NCBI GenBank assembly: GCA_039679375.1
Contig: JBDKVA010000137.1
Location: forward strand, 1 to 21,133
Source of the DNA: JBDKVA01 sp039679375
GTDB taxonomy: Bacteria; Bacillota; Clostridia; Acetivibrionales; DTU013
Length of the DNA stretch: 21,133 nt
Direction: 5' to 3'
Shown: piece by piece, positions 1 through 7,140 of the stretch
Layout: the number at the start of each line of letters is the position of its first letter
How positions within the stretch are numbered: position 1 is the first letter of the stretch
Notes under the pieces: generated by a model
Told to the model about the DNA's origin: nothing
What the model saw: the letters and a program-made list of their open reading frames with translations, nothing else
Database searches by the model: none
Translations under genes and position numbers: made by a program

Positions 1-245
1 ATGCGATTATTAAAGCAACGCATAATAAGTTATTAATCGATATAATCGAGAAAATCGCGGATGCATTTATGGAGTACAGGATTAAAGCTTTTTCTGTGGA
101 AGGCAATATATCTCATGCTCTTGAACCGCATGGGAGAATATTGGAGGCATTTAAAAAAAGGGATGTCGTGGGCGGCCAGACTGAGATGATCAACCACCTT
201 AATACTTCGTTGGATGATATAAACAATGTAGTCAAAGCAAGGTAA
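1..245 (+). CDS. GntR-family regulator, FCD domain, C-terminal end only (5' end outside window)
   Basis: The open frame enters from the left edge (first full codon at base 3) and ends at TAA 243-245, giving about 80 residues. The visible part matches the last helices of the FCD ligand-binding domain of FadR-type GntR regulators: an opening like 'IIKATHNKLLIDIIE', then EPHGRILEAFKKRD and the closing TEMINHL. The two histidines (in EPHGRI and in MINHL) sit where FCD proteins place metal ligands, so a metal-dependent carboxylate effector is likely by family analogy. The N-terminal winged-helix DNA-binding domain lies outside the window. It stands 235 bases upstream of, and on the same strand as, the lyase/transporter operon and is the obvious candidate for its local regulator; that link is inference. 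Confidence 0.75.
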   Translation, partial: AIIKATHNKLLIDIIEKIADAFMEYRIKAFSVEGNISHALEPHGRILEAFKKRDVVGGQTEMINHLNTSLDDINNVVKAR

Positions 246-333
246 ATAAGGGTCCAAATATTTATTAACAATTTAATTCTTTTTGCTGATCCAATGATTA
301 AAATATTGAAAAATCAGATGGATATGTTTAATG

Positions 334-361
334 TTGATTTCTAATTTACATGCATTAATAC
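334..361 (+). promoter_or_regulatory. possible sigma-A promoter for the lyase/liv operon
   Basis: TTGATT (334-339) and TAATAC (356-361) are separated by 16 bases, with a TG dinucleotide at 351-352. This is the best-spaced pair in the 246-480 gap and would start transcription near 368, leaving a leader of about 110 bases before the first lyase. The gap is AT-rich, so chance matches are easy; confidence is low. Confidence 0.3.
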
Positions 362-406
362 TTTATTTTAGTGTTGTCTTTTATCCGTTAAGGCCTTTGG
401 TTAATA

Positions 407-421
407 CTTCCATTGTGGAAG
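407..421. promoter_or_regulatory. perfect inverted repeat CTTCCA-TTG-TGGAAG, possible operator
   Basis: Six-base perfect arms around a three-base centre lie 59 bases before the first lyase ATG and just downstream of the candidate promoter start. The length and symmetry fit a dimeric repressor such as the GntR/FCD protein encoded immediately upstream. It could instead form a small hairpin in the leader RNA. No second copy was noticed in the window. Confidence 0.35.
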
Positions 422-480
422 GGCTATAAAATTTGTGTAAAAATCCAATATATAACTAAAAATAAGAAAGGAATGATTTT

Positions 481-1362
481 ATGTTGAATAAGGAATTAAA
501 GGGAATTATTCCGCCTATAGTAACTCCTTTTGACGACGCCGAAGAAATTGATGAAAAGCGGTTGCGGAGTGAAATTAAATTCCTCATTGATGCAGGGGTG
601 CATGGAATCAGTTTCGGAGGAAGTACCGGAGAAGGCGCATTGCTGAGCGATGGAGAATTGGCCCGGGGAATAGAAATAATTCGGGATGAGAATAAAAAAA
701 ATCTTCCCGTGATGTGCGGTATAATACGCAATTCAACAAGAGATGCAATTAAAGCTGGACTTTCGGCAAAAGCTGCCGGCGCCGACGTGCTGATGGTAAC
801 TCCGACATATTATCATGGAACGTCTGATGAGGGAAACTATGAGTATTATAAGAGGTTAACCGAAAACGTAGGTTTGCCTGTCGTAATATATAACGTAATA
901 AAAAACAACCCAATTATGCCGGATGTAATGAAAAAGATAAGTGAAATCGGCTTGGTCATCGGTATTAAGCAAAGTGTCGGCGGAGTCCATTCATTAACTG
1001 ACATGATAAGTGAATGCGGAAAGAAAACCATTGTATTTGCCGCCCAGGATGATTTGTTGTTTGCTTCCTATTTAGTAGGAGCAAAGGGCGCAATATCCGC
1101 AATACTTACAGCTTTTCCCCAAATATGCGTACAGCAGTGGAATGCTGTGCAGGAAGGAAATATCGAACTAGCAAAGGAGATCCATTACCGGATACTGCCT
1201 GTATGGCGGAAAATCGAGGGCGGGGCATTCCCCGGCAAAATTAAGGCGGCGTTGAAGCTGATGGGCAGGGACGTAGGAAAGGCAAGACATCCGATCCTTG
1301 AACCGTCGGAGAAAGAGCTGCATGAATTAAAAGAGGCTTTAATAAAATCTAAATTTATATAA
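481..1362 (+). CDS. DapA/NanA-family Schiff-base lyase (aldolase), paralog 1
   Basis: A 293-residue TIM-barrel protein of the dihydrodipicolinate synthase / N-acetylneuraminate lyase family, at the usual family length (about 290-300). Seen directly: the substrate-carboxylate loop GGSTGEG (46-52), catalytic Tyr137 in VIYNV, and the Schiff-base Lys163 in GIKQSVGG. The position five residues after the tyrosine, which is Arg in true DHDPS (YNVPSRTG), is Asn142 here (YNVIKNN). That argues against lysine biosynthesis and for a catabolic pyruvate- or keto-acid-type aldolase, dehydratase or decarboxylase; the substrate is unknown. ATG 481 has an AAGGA ribosome site 8 bases upstream. It is the first gene of the operon, with a second, clearly different paralog 34 bases downstream and the amino-acid importer after that. 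Automated tools may well label it dapA; I would not. Confidence 0.85.
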   Translation: MLNKELKGIIPPIVTPFDDAEEIDEKRLRSEIKFLIDAGVHGISFGGSTGEGALLSDGELARGIEIIRDENKKNLPVMCGIIRNSTRDAIKAGLSAKAAGADVLMVTPTYYHGTSDEGNYEYYKRLTENVGLPVVIYNVIKNNPIMPDVMKKISEIGLVIGIKQSVGGVHSLTDMISECGKKTIVFAAQDDLLFASYLVGAKGAISAILTAFPQICVQQWNAVQEGNIELAKEIHYRILPVWRKIEGGAFPGKIKAALKLMGRDVGKARHPILEPSEKELHELKEALIKSKFI

Positions 1363-1396
1363 GGCGAATTTTTCTGTAATGAAAGGGGCAAAACAA

Positions 1397-2308
1397 ATGG
1401 CAAAAATCGATCAAAAACTAAAGCAAATACTTGTACCGCTTGTAACACCGTTTAAAAGGGAAGGGGGTGACGTTAATTATAAAGAGGCTGCAAATCTTGT
1501 AGAGTATCTGATAAGAAAGAATTACTGTGATTCTATTATTGCTTGCGGAACAACAGGTGAATTCAATACTTTGTCTTATGATGAAAAAGTGGAGCTTTTT
1601 AAAGTTGTTAAGGATGCAGTAAAGGGAAGGGTACCGGTTGTAGCCGGAACAGGAGCCGCTTCGACAAGGGAAGCCGTAAAGCTTACACAGGAAGCTGACA
1701 AATTAGGGTATGATGCGGCACTGGTTGTGGCGCCATACTATTGCAAGCCGACACAGGAAGCAATTTATCAGCATTATAAAACAATAGCAAGCAGTGCCAA
1801 TATACCTATTTTAGTTTACAACATCCCTATATTCACAGGCGTTAATATAAGCCCTGAGGTTGTAAGCAGGCTTGCAAAAATCAAAAATATTGTAGGAATA
1901 AAAGACGAGGCAGGTCTTAACCCGACACAAATGACAGAGTATGCCTTGGTTACTCCGGAAGATTTTACAATTTACAACGGCGATGACATTATGGTACTAT
2001 GCGGACTAGTACAGGGCGCGTCAGGTGTTGTAAGCGGCGGCGCTCACTTAATCGGAGACAAAATGAGAAAAATGATCAGTCTCTTTATGGAAGGAAAAAA
2101 TGCGGAAGCAAGAGAAATTCACATGGCCCTTGATCCTCTATTCAAAGGACTTTGTCCAAATGGCCGTGTAAATCCTATTCCCGTATTAAGAGCTGCGATG
2201 GAAATAGCCGGACTGCCGGTAGGACCCGCACGTATGCCTCTTGATGAAGCCACTAAGGAAGAAAAGGAATTAATTAAAAAACAACTCGTAAGGTTGGAAG
2301 TCATCTGA
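1397..2308 (+). CDS. DapA/NanA-family Schiff-base lyase (aldolase), paralog 2
   Basis: 303 residues from ATG 1397. An in-frame ATG lies 18 bases earlier (1379), but the ribosome site GAAAGGGG (1381-1388) has correct spacing only for 1397. Family residues are present: CGTTGEF (50-56) with both threonines, Tyr141 in YNIPIFTG, and Schiff-base Lys169 in GIKDEAG. The DHDPS-specific arginine position holds Phe146, so as with paralog 1 this is unlikely to make dihydrodipicolinate. The YNIPxxTG form is closer to sialic-acid lyase or 2-keto-3-deoxy-sugar-acid aldolase types. The two paralogs differ strongly from each other in sequence, so they are not a recent duplication and probably have distinct substrates or form a two-step or hetero-oligomeric pair (inference). 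Confidence 0.85.
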   Translation: MAKIDQKLKQILVPLVTPFKREGGDVNYKEAANLVEYLIRKNYCDSIIACGTTGEFNTLSYDEKVELFKVVKDAVKGRVPVVAGTGAASTREAVKLTQEADKLGYDAALVVAPYYCKPTQEAIYQHYKTIASSANIPILVYNIPIFTGVNISPEVVSRLAKIKNIVGIKDEAGLNPTQMTEYALVTPEDFTIYNGDDIMVLCGLVQGASGVVSGGAHLIGDKMRKMISLFMEGKNAEAREIHMALDPLFKGLCPNGRVNPIPVLRAAMEIAGLPVGPARMPLDEATKEEKELIKKQLVRLEVI

Positions 2309-2383
2309 CAACTAGACTGCTTAAGATTATCTACAGTTGGATCTATACTTTAATCGAATTAAAAAATATGGGAGGTTAAAAAG

Positions 2384-3586
2384 ATGAAAAGAGTATTAGC
2401 TTCTATTATAGTTCTGGTTATTTTAACAAGCTTGTTTGGTTGCGGAAGTACACCGGCAAACTCAAATGCTGCAACTAATACACAAAAAGTAGACAGTTCC
2501 AACGCTCCAACTGAGATCAAAATCGGTGTTGTAGCTCCAATCTCAGGCCAATCGGCAATTGGCGGCAAATATATTCAGAATGGTATTGCCATCATACAGG
2601 ACAAGCTGGACCAGGACGGCGGGCTTGATGTACAGGGCAAAAAAGTCAAGATAAAAATTCTTATTGAAGACGGAGAAGCAAAACCGGATATAACGACGAA
2701 TGCTTATAGAAAGCTTATTGAGCAGGACAAGGTCATTGCAATAGTCGGACCTGACCAGAGCAAAGATATTCTTGCTGCAGGACCAATAGCTCAGGCTGCT
2801 AAAATACCTGCTATCGGCACGTATTCAACAAATGAAAAAGTAACACAGGTCGGAGACTTTATCTTCCGTGCATGTTTTATTGATCCATTCCAGGGCAAGG
2901 TTATGGGCCAGTATGCAAGAGAAACTTTGAAAGCTGGAACCGCCGCTATATTGTATAATAATGCAGACCAGTATTGTAAGGGGCTTCAGGAAAACTTCAA
3001 GAAGTCTTTCGAAGAATTGGGCGGAAAGGTTGTTGCTGTTGAATCATACGGCGGAGCTGACATTAAGGACTTTAACGCTCAGTTGACGAAGATAAAGGCA
3101 GGGAATCCCGATGTACTCTACCTCCCGAATCAGGTTGGAGAGCTCCCGCTGCAATTAAAACAGGCAAGGCAGATGGGAATTACCGCAAAATTCCTGGGCG
3201 GAGACTCCTGGGACTATGAGACAGTTCCTCAGGTTTCCGGAAATGATATGGTTTAGGGTGCGGAGTTTACAACATCATTCTCACCGGATGATCCGAGTGC
3301 TGAAGCACAGGAATTTGTTAAGAGCTATCAGGCTAAATTCAGTGAAAAGCCAAGTTCATCAGCAGTTTTGGCCTATGAGGCGATGGCGATCGTATTAAAA
3401 GGCATACAGGACGCCAAAACGCTTGACGGCCAGGGTGTAAGGGATGCAATGGCAGCTTTAAAGGACTTTAAGGTTCCTTCCGGAAGCATCACATTTGATG
3501 AAAGCAGAAACCCCATAAAAGGCGCGGTTATTATGACTTATGTAAATGGGGAGAAAAAATATGTTACAACTGTAAATCCGAAGTAA
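2384..3586 (+). pseudogene. livK: LIV-type ABC importer substrate-binding lipoprotein (livK-like), interrupted by an in-frame TAG
   Basis: The frame 2384-3586 would give 400 codons, normal for a LivK/ANF-receptor-fold binding protein, but codon 291 is TAG (3254-3256). The frame is the same on both sides and the sequence after the stop is fully coherent: GAEFTTSFSPDD, then LAYEAMAIVLKG, and a proper TAA end. The N-terminus is a lipoprotein signal: MKR, hydrophobic stretch, lipobox LFGC with Cys20, then a Ser/Thr/Asn linker. IKIGVVAPISGQSAIGG is the typical start of lobe 1. The ribosome site GGGAGG lies 7 bases before ATG 2384. Terminated at the amber codon, the protein would lose about 110 residues including part of lobe 2 and the closing hinge strands, so it would probably not bind ligand. 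Possible explanations are a recent nonsense mutation, a sequence error, or amber read-through; family alignments usually have Glu, Gln or Lys near this position, each one base from TAG. Confidence 0.85.
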
Positions 3587-3593
3587 AGAATTG

Positions 3594-3632
3594 TGAGAGA
3601 GTCATTGGCAATCACAGCCAGTGACTCTCTCA
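3594..3632. terminator. strong intercistronic hairpin between livK and livH
   Basis: A 16-bp stem (3594-3609 pairing with 3617-3632) contains a single G-U pair and a 7-base loop (AATCACA), eight bases after the livK stop. It is followed by TAGATTTATATC rather than a clean U-run, so full termination is doubtful. A partial terminator or 3' mRNA-stabilising hairpin that leaves the binding-protein message in excess over the permease genes is a familiar arrangement in binding-protein-dependent importer operons; assigning it here is inference. Confidence 0.65.
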
Positions 3633-3681
3633 TAGATTTATATCAAAATTTTAATTCATTGATTTGCTATTTAGTATTATT

Positions 3682-3709
3682 TTGAAATAGAAGGTTAGAA
3701 TCATATTTA
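3682..3709 (+). promoter_or_regulatory. possible secondary promoter before livH
   Basis: TTGAAA (3682-3687) and TATTTA (3704-3709) with a 16-base spacer lie between the livK hairpin and livH. This could restart transcription of livHMGF after attenuation at the hairpin. The region is AT-rich and the -10 match is modest, so the call is weak. Confidence 0.22.
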
Positions 3710-3727
3710 AAGAAGGACGAGTTTTAT

Positions 3728-3734
3728 AAGGGGG
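3728..3734 (+). promoter_or_regulatory. ribosome binding site fixing a CTG start for livH
   Basis: AAGGGGG lies exactly 7 bases before CTG 3742. The only other nearby start-like codon in frame is TTG 3763, which has no ribosome site and would remove the conserved N-terminal segment (STIIQLLIYGLQLGS). The upstream frame closes at TAA 3727-3729, so no ATG or GTG start is available upstream. Confidence 0.6.
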
Positions 3735-3741
3735 AATTCAT

Positions 3742-4644
3742 CTGAGTACAATAATTCAATTATTGATATACGGTCTTCAGTTAGGGAGCGTTTATGCGCT
3801 GTTGGCCATTGGTTATACCCTGGTTTACGGTATAATAAGCCTGATAAACTTTGCACATGGCGATTTTTTAATGATAGGTGCTTTTCTTGTTTATTTTGCT
3901 GTTACACTCTTTTTCAATAATCAGTCTTTAAATCTGCTTATCGTCCTGTTTGTTATTATTCTTTCAATGGTTCTAAGCGGGCTGTTGGGGGTTGGCGTCG
4001 AAAGAGCTGCATATAAGCCGCTTCGGAAAAGACCCAGATTATCCGCATTGATTGCGGCAATAGGCGTTTCCATAGTCCTGGAGAATCTTCCCAGAGCCAT
4101 CCCTTTTATCGGGCCAAATCCAAGACCCTTCCCATCTTTATTTAAAATGACCGCTTTCAGTTTTGGCGGGGTTAATATAAACAGTGTACAAATTATAATG
4201 ATTGTTATGTCAATTGTTTTAATGATATCTCTTGATTATTTTGTCCGGAATACAAAGATCGGAAGGCAAATGAGAGCTGTTTCATATGATAAGGACGGAG
4301 CGGCGTTAATGGGTATAAATGTTAATAATGTGGTATCTGTTACGTTTTTTATCGGTACCGCGCTTGCAGCGATAAGCGGAATTTTTTATGCGAGTATTTA
4401 TCCTGTAATTGATGTTTATATGGGTATCTGGCTTGGAACAAAGGCTTTTATTGCAGCAGTCCTTGGAGGAATAGGAGATATCCGCGGTGCAATGCTGGGC
4501 GGTTTTATAATGGGTATTGCCGAGATTTTTGCTACATCAGTCAATTCAGAGTTAGGATACGGCGTGGGTTTTGTTATTCTTATCCTCATCCTTTCTTTCA
4601 AACCGGAAGGTATTATGGGCAAACGTACCATAGAGAAAGTGTAG
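3742..4644 (+). CDS. livH: LIV-type ABC importer permease, LivH subunit
   Basis: About 300 residues, integral membrane permease of the branched-chain amino-acid/amide (HAAT) importer family, with roughly eight hydrophobic segments. Diagnostic stretches are seen: YALLAIGYTLVYGIISLINFAHGD near the start (read in two pieces, ALLAIGYTLVYG and SLINFAHGD), the RPLRKRPRLSALIAAIG-like cytoplasmic loop (here YKPLRKRPRLSALIAAIG), and KAFIAAVLGGIGDIRGAMLGG near the end, the loop that contacts the ATPase. Homologs usually begin MST-FLQ..; choosing CTG 3742 restores exactly that beginning. The gene ends at TAG 4642-4644, and livM follows directly in the same reading frame. Confidence 0.88.
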   Translation: MSTIIQLLIYGLQLGSVYALLAIGYTLVYGIISLINFAHGDFLMIGAFLVYFAVTLFFNNQSLNLLIVLFVIILSMVLSGLLGVGVERAAYKPLRKRPRLSALIAAIGVSIVLENLPRAIPFIGPNPRPFPSLFKMTAFSFGGVNINSVQIIMIVMSIVLMISLDYFVRNTKIGRQMRAVSYDKDGAALMGINVNNVVSVTFFIGTALAAISGIFYASIYPVIDVYMGIWLGTKAFIAAVLGGIGDIRGAMLGGFIMGIAEIFATSVNSELGYGVGFVILILILSFKPEGIMGKRTIEKV

Positions 4645-4653
4645 GTGGCTGCG

Positions 4654-5652
4654 ATGAAATATTTATTGGATAAAAAAATGTATGTAATCCTGATTCTCAG
4701 CTATATTATTGTAAGTGTGCTGAATAAAGCAGGGATAATAAATTCCTACATTATGCAGATTGTTATGTTTGCAGGTGTTAATATAATTATGACTGTCAGT
4801 TTGAATCTGGTTAACGGATTTACAGGGCAGTTTTCCATAGGACATGCAGGATTTATGGCTGTTGGAGCGTATATTTCGGCTATGTTTACTACTCTTATAT
4901 TTAATACCAGCAGTTGGCCTCAATATATTCAGATTCCATTTTTTATATTTTCCTTATTTGTTGGAGGAATTGCCGCCGCAATAATCGGTTTCCTGATAGG
5001 ACTTCCGACTTTGAGGCTGAAAGGCGATTATCTTGCAATTGTTACATTGGCTTTTGGAGAGGTGGTCAGGGCACTTATAAGGATAACTGATTATATCGGG
5101 GGACCCAGGGGACTTTCAGGTATTCCGAGGTATTCAAGCTTCTTTTGGGTTTTTGTATTCGTTATGCTTTCTGTATTTGCAGCAAGGAACTTTATCAATT
5201 CATCCTTTGGAAGGGCTTGTATTGCAATAAGGGAAAATGAATTGGCAGCTGAAACGATGGGTATCGACACCTCCAAATACAAGACCATTTCATTTACATT
5301 TTCCGCTTTTATGGCGGGAGTAGCCGGCGGGCTATATGCGCATATTCTCATGTTCCTTCAGCCGGATACGTTCAGTTTCCTGAAATCCAACGATTTTCTT
5401 GTATATTTGTACGCAGGAGGAGTCGCAAGTATAAGCGGCTCAATAATGAGCGCATTTGCATTGACGGTTATTCCTGAAATGTTAAGATTTCTTGCAAGCT
5501 GGCGTATTGTTATTTACGGCGTGCTTTTACTGTTTATGATATTGAAGAGGCCTGAAGGCTTATACGGCGGAAAAGAGTTCGGCTTTTTAAAAATTAGGAA
5601 AAGAGCATTAAATTCCAATGGAACACGGCTTGTAAAGGAGAGAGAGCAATGA
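4654..5652 (+). CDS. livM: LIV-type ABC importer permease, LivM subunit
   Basis: About 332 residues, the second membrane subunit of the importer. Family marks are NLVNGFTGQFSIGHAGFMAVGAY, LRLKGDYLAIVTLAFGEVVR and the C-terminal ending LKRPEGLYGGKE. A GTG at 4645 is in frame, but AGGTGG (4643-4648) is itself a ribosome site 5 bases before ATG 4654, so 4654 is preferred. The gene begins within ten bases of the livH stop and its own TGA overlaps the livG ATG (ATGA), indicating tight translational coupling of the importer subunits. Confidence 0.9.
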   Translation: MKYLLDKKMYVILILSYIIVSVLNKAGIINSYIMQIVMFAGVNIIMTVSLNLVNGFTGQFSIGHAGFMAVGAYISAMFTTLIFNTSSWPQYIQIPFFIFSLFVGGIAAAIIGFLIGLPTLRLKGDYLAIVTLAFGEVVRALIRITDYIGGPRGLSGIPRYSSFFWVFVFVMLSVFAARNFINSSFGRACIAIRENELAAETMGIDTSKYKTISFTFSAFMAGVAGGLYAHILMFLQPDTFSFLKSNDFLVYLYAGGVASISGSIMSAFALTVIPEMLRFLASWRIVIYGVLLLFMILKRPEGLYGGKEFGFLKIRKRALNSNGTRLVKEREQ

Positions 5653-6422
5653 GTATCTTGGAAGTTGAAAGCATCACCATTCAATTTGGGGGACTTAGGG
5701 CGGTCAATAACTTCAGCCTGTCGCTTCAAGCCGGGGAACTGGTAGCTATCATAGGACCTAACGGAGCAGGAAAGACGACGGTTTTCAATATGCTGACAGG
5801 AATATACAAACCTACAAAGGGAGACATTTTATTTGAGAACAATTCTGTTGCAGGCCTGAAACCTCATGAGTTCACTCAAAGGGGTATTGCCCGTACATTT
5901 CAGAACATAAGGCTGTTTAGCAATGCAAGCGTTATTGATAATCTGAAAATGGCTTTGACTTATCATGTAAAGTATAATTTCCATCAGGCTTTATTCAGGA
6001 CAAAAAGCTTTCTTAATGAAGAAGATGAAATAGAGAACAAAGCTATGGATTTGTTAAAAATATTCAGGCTGGACGATAAAGCAGAATTAAAGGCAAAAAA
6101 TCTGCCTTACGGTGAACAAAGGCGGCTGGAAATCGCAAGAGCCATGATAACCAATCCCAAGGTTCTTTTGCTGGATGAACCGGCTGCAGGCATGAATCCC
6201 AATGAAATAGACGAGATTATAGAATTAATTAAAGAAGTAAAGGAACGTTATGGTTTAACAATTCTTTTGATAGAACATCATATGAATCTGGTTATGGCTA
6301 TTGCCGACAGGATTAAAGTATTGGATTTCGGCGAAACCATAGCCGAAGGCAAGCCTTATGAAATTCAGAATAACCCCAGGGTTATTGAGGCTTATTTGGG
6401 AGGAGGGGACAAGAAATGCTAG
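5649..6422 (+). CDS. livG: LIV-type ABC importer ATPase, LivG subunit
   Basis: 257 residues, complete ABC ATPase: Walker A GPNGAGKTT (36-44), Q-loop Gln85 in ARTFQNIRLF, signature LPYGEQRRLEIARA (152-165), Walker B VLLLDEP (172-178) and switch His210 in LIEHHM. The signature is the LPYGEQ form found in LivG rather than LSGGQ, and RTFQNIRLF is a LivG hallmark. It pairs with LivF to energise LivHM at the inner face of the membrane. The start codon overlaps the livM stop by four bases and the end overlaps livF by seven. Confidence 0.93.
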   Translation: MSILEVESITIQFGGLRAVNNFSLSLQAGELVAIIGPNGAGKTTVFNMLTGIYKPTKGDILFENNSVAGLKPHEFTQRGIARTFQNIRLFSNASVIDNLKMALTYHVKYNFHQALFRTKSFLNEEDEIENKAMDLLKIFRLDDKAELKAKNLPYGEQRRLEIARAMITNPKVLLLDEPAAGMNPNEIDEIIELIKEVKERYGLTILLIEHHMNLVMAIADRIKVLDFGETIAEGKPYEIQNNPRVIEAYLGGGDKKC

Positions 6423-7120
6423 AGGTAAAAGATTTGCATGTTTCGTATGGTGCAATCAACGCTGTTAAAGGGATATCCTTCACTGTTGAGGAAGGTCAGA
6501 TTGTAACGCTTATCGGAGCCAACGGCGCAGGAAAATCTACAACATTAAGAACGATATCGGGACTTGAAACAGCTAAGAGCGGTTCAATCAAGTATTTGAA
6601 TACGGAGCTGACAAAGCTGCCTCCTCATAAAATAGTGGAGCTTGGTATATCTCATGTCCCCGAAGGCAGGAGAATATTTGCAAACCTGACTGTATTGGAT
6701 AACTTGAAATTAGGTGCAAATCTCAGAAAAGATGTGGATGGCATAAGAAAAGATATTAAAAGGGTATTTGAAATTTTTCCAAGGCTGCAAGAAAGGCAAA
6801 ACCAATCGGCCGGCACTTTGAGCGGCGGAGAACTACAGATGCTTGCTGTGGGCAGGGCATTGATGACCAAAGGCAGGCTTATGCTTTTGGATGAACCGTC
6901 CATGGGCCTTGCGCCTTTGGTCGTTGAAGAAATTTTTAATATTATTAAAGAAATTAACAAACAAGGGACAACCGTTCTGCTCATTGAGCAAAATGCATAC
7001 ATGGCTTTGAATATCGCAAATAAGGCATATGTATTAAATACCGGAACGATTGTTCTTGAAGGGGACGCACGTGAACTCGCAAATAACGAAAACGTTAAGA
7101 AAGCATATCTTGGCGCATAA
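6416..7120 (+). CDS. livF: LIV-type ABC importer ATPase, LivF subunit
   Basis: 234 residues, the shorter ATPase of the pair. Walker A GANGAGKST (34-42), VPEGRRIFANLTV (81-93, a LivF hallmark), signature LSGGELQML (135-143), Walker B LMLLDEPSMGLAP (155-167), and a Gln in place of the switch histidine (LIEQNA), which is usual for LivF. The ATG lies inside the end of livG behind a GGGAGGAGGGG ribosome site. The substrate class (amino acid, amide, short peptide or other small acid) cannot be told from the ATPases. Confidence 0.93.
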   Translation: MLEVKDLHVSYGAINAVKGISFTVEEGQIVTLIGANGAGKSTTLRTISGLETAKSGSIKYLNTELTKLPPHKIVELGISHVPEGRRIFANLTVLDNLKLGANLRKDVDGIRKDIKRVFEIFPRLQERQNQSAGTLSGGELQMLAVGRALMTKGRLMLLDEPSMGLAPLVVEEIFNIIKEINKQGTTVLLIEQNAYMALNIANKAYVLNTGTIVLEGDARELANNENVKKAYLGA

Positions 7121-7140
7121 TTTAAGGAGGTTGAAATTTG

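Noticed and set aside
2309..2339. Hairpin CAACTAGA/TCTACAGTTG between the second lyase and livK
   Set aside because: The stem is short, has a two-base bulge, a 13-base loop and no U-run; too weak to call a terminator.
3368..3586. Internal ATG 3368 as a separate small gene after the livK stop
   Set aside because: No ribosome site precedes it and the sequence is plainly the C-terminal part of the binding protein in the same frame.
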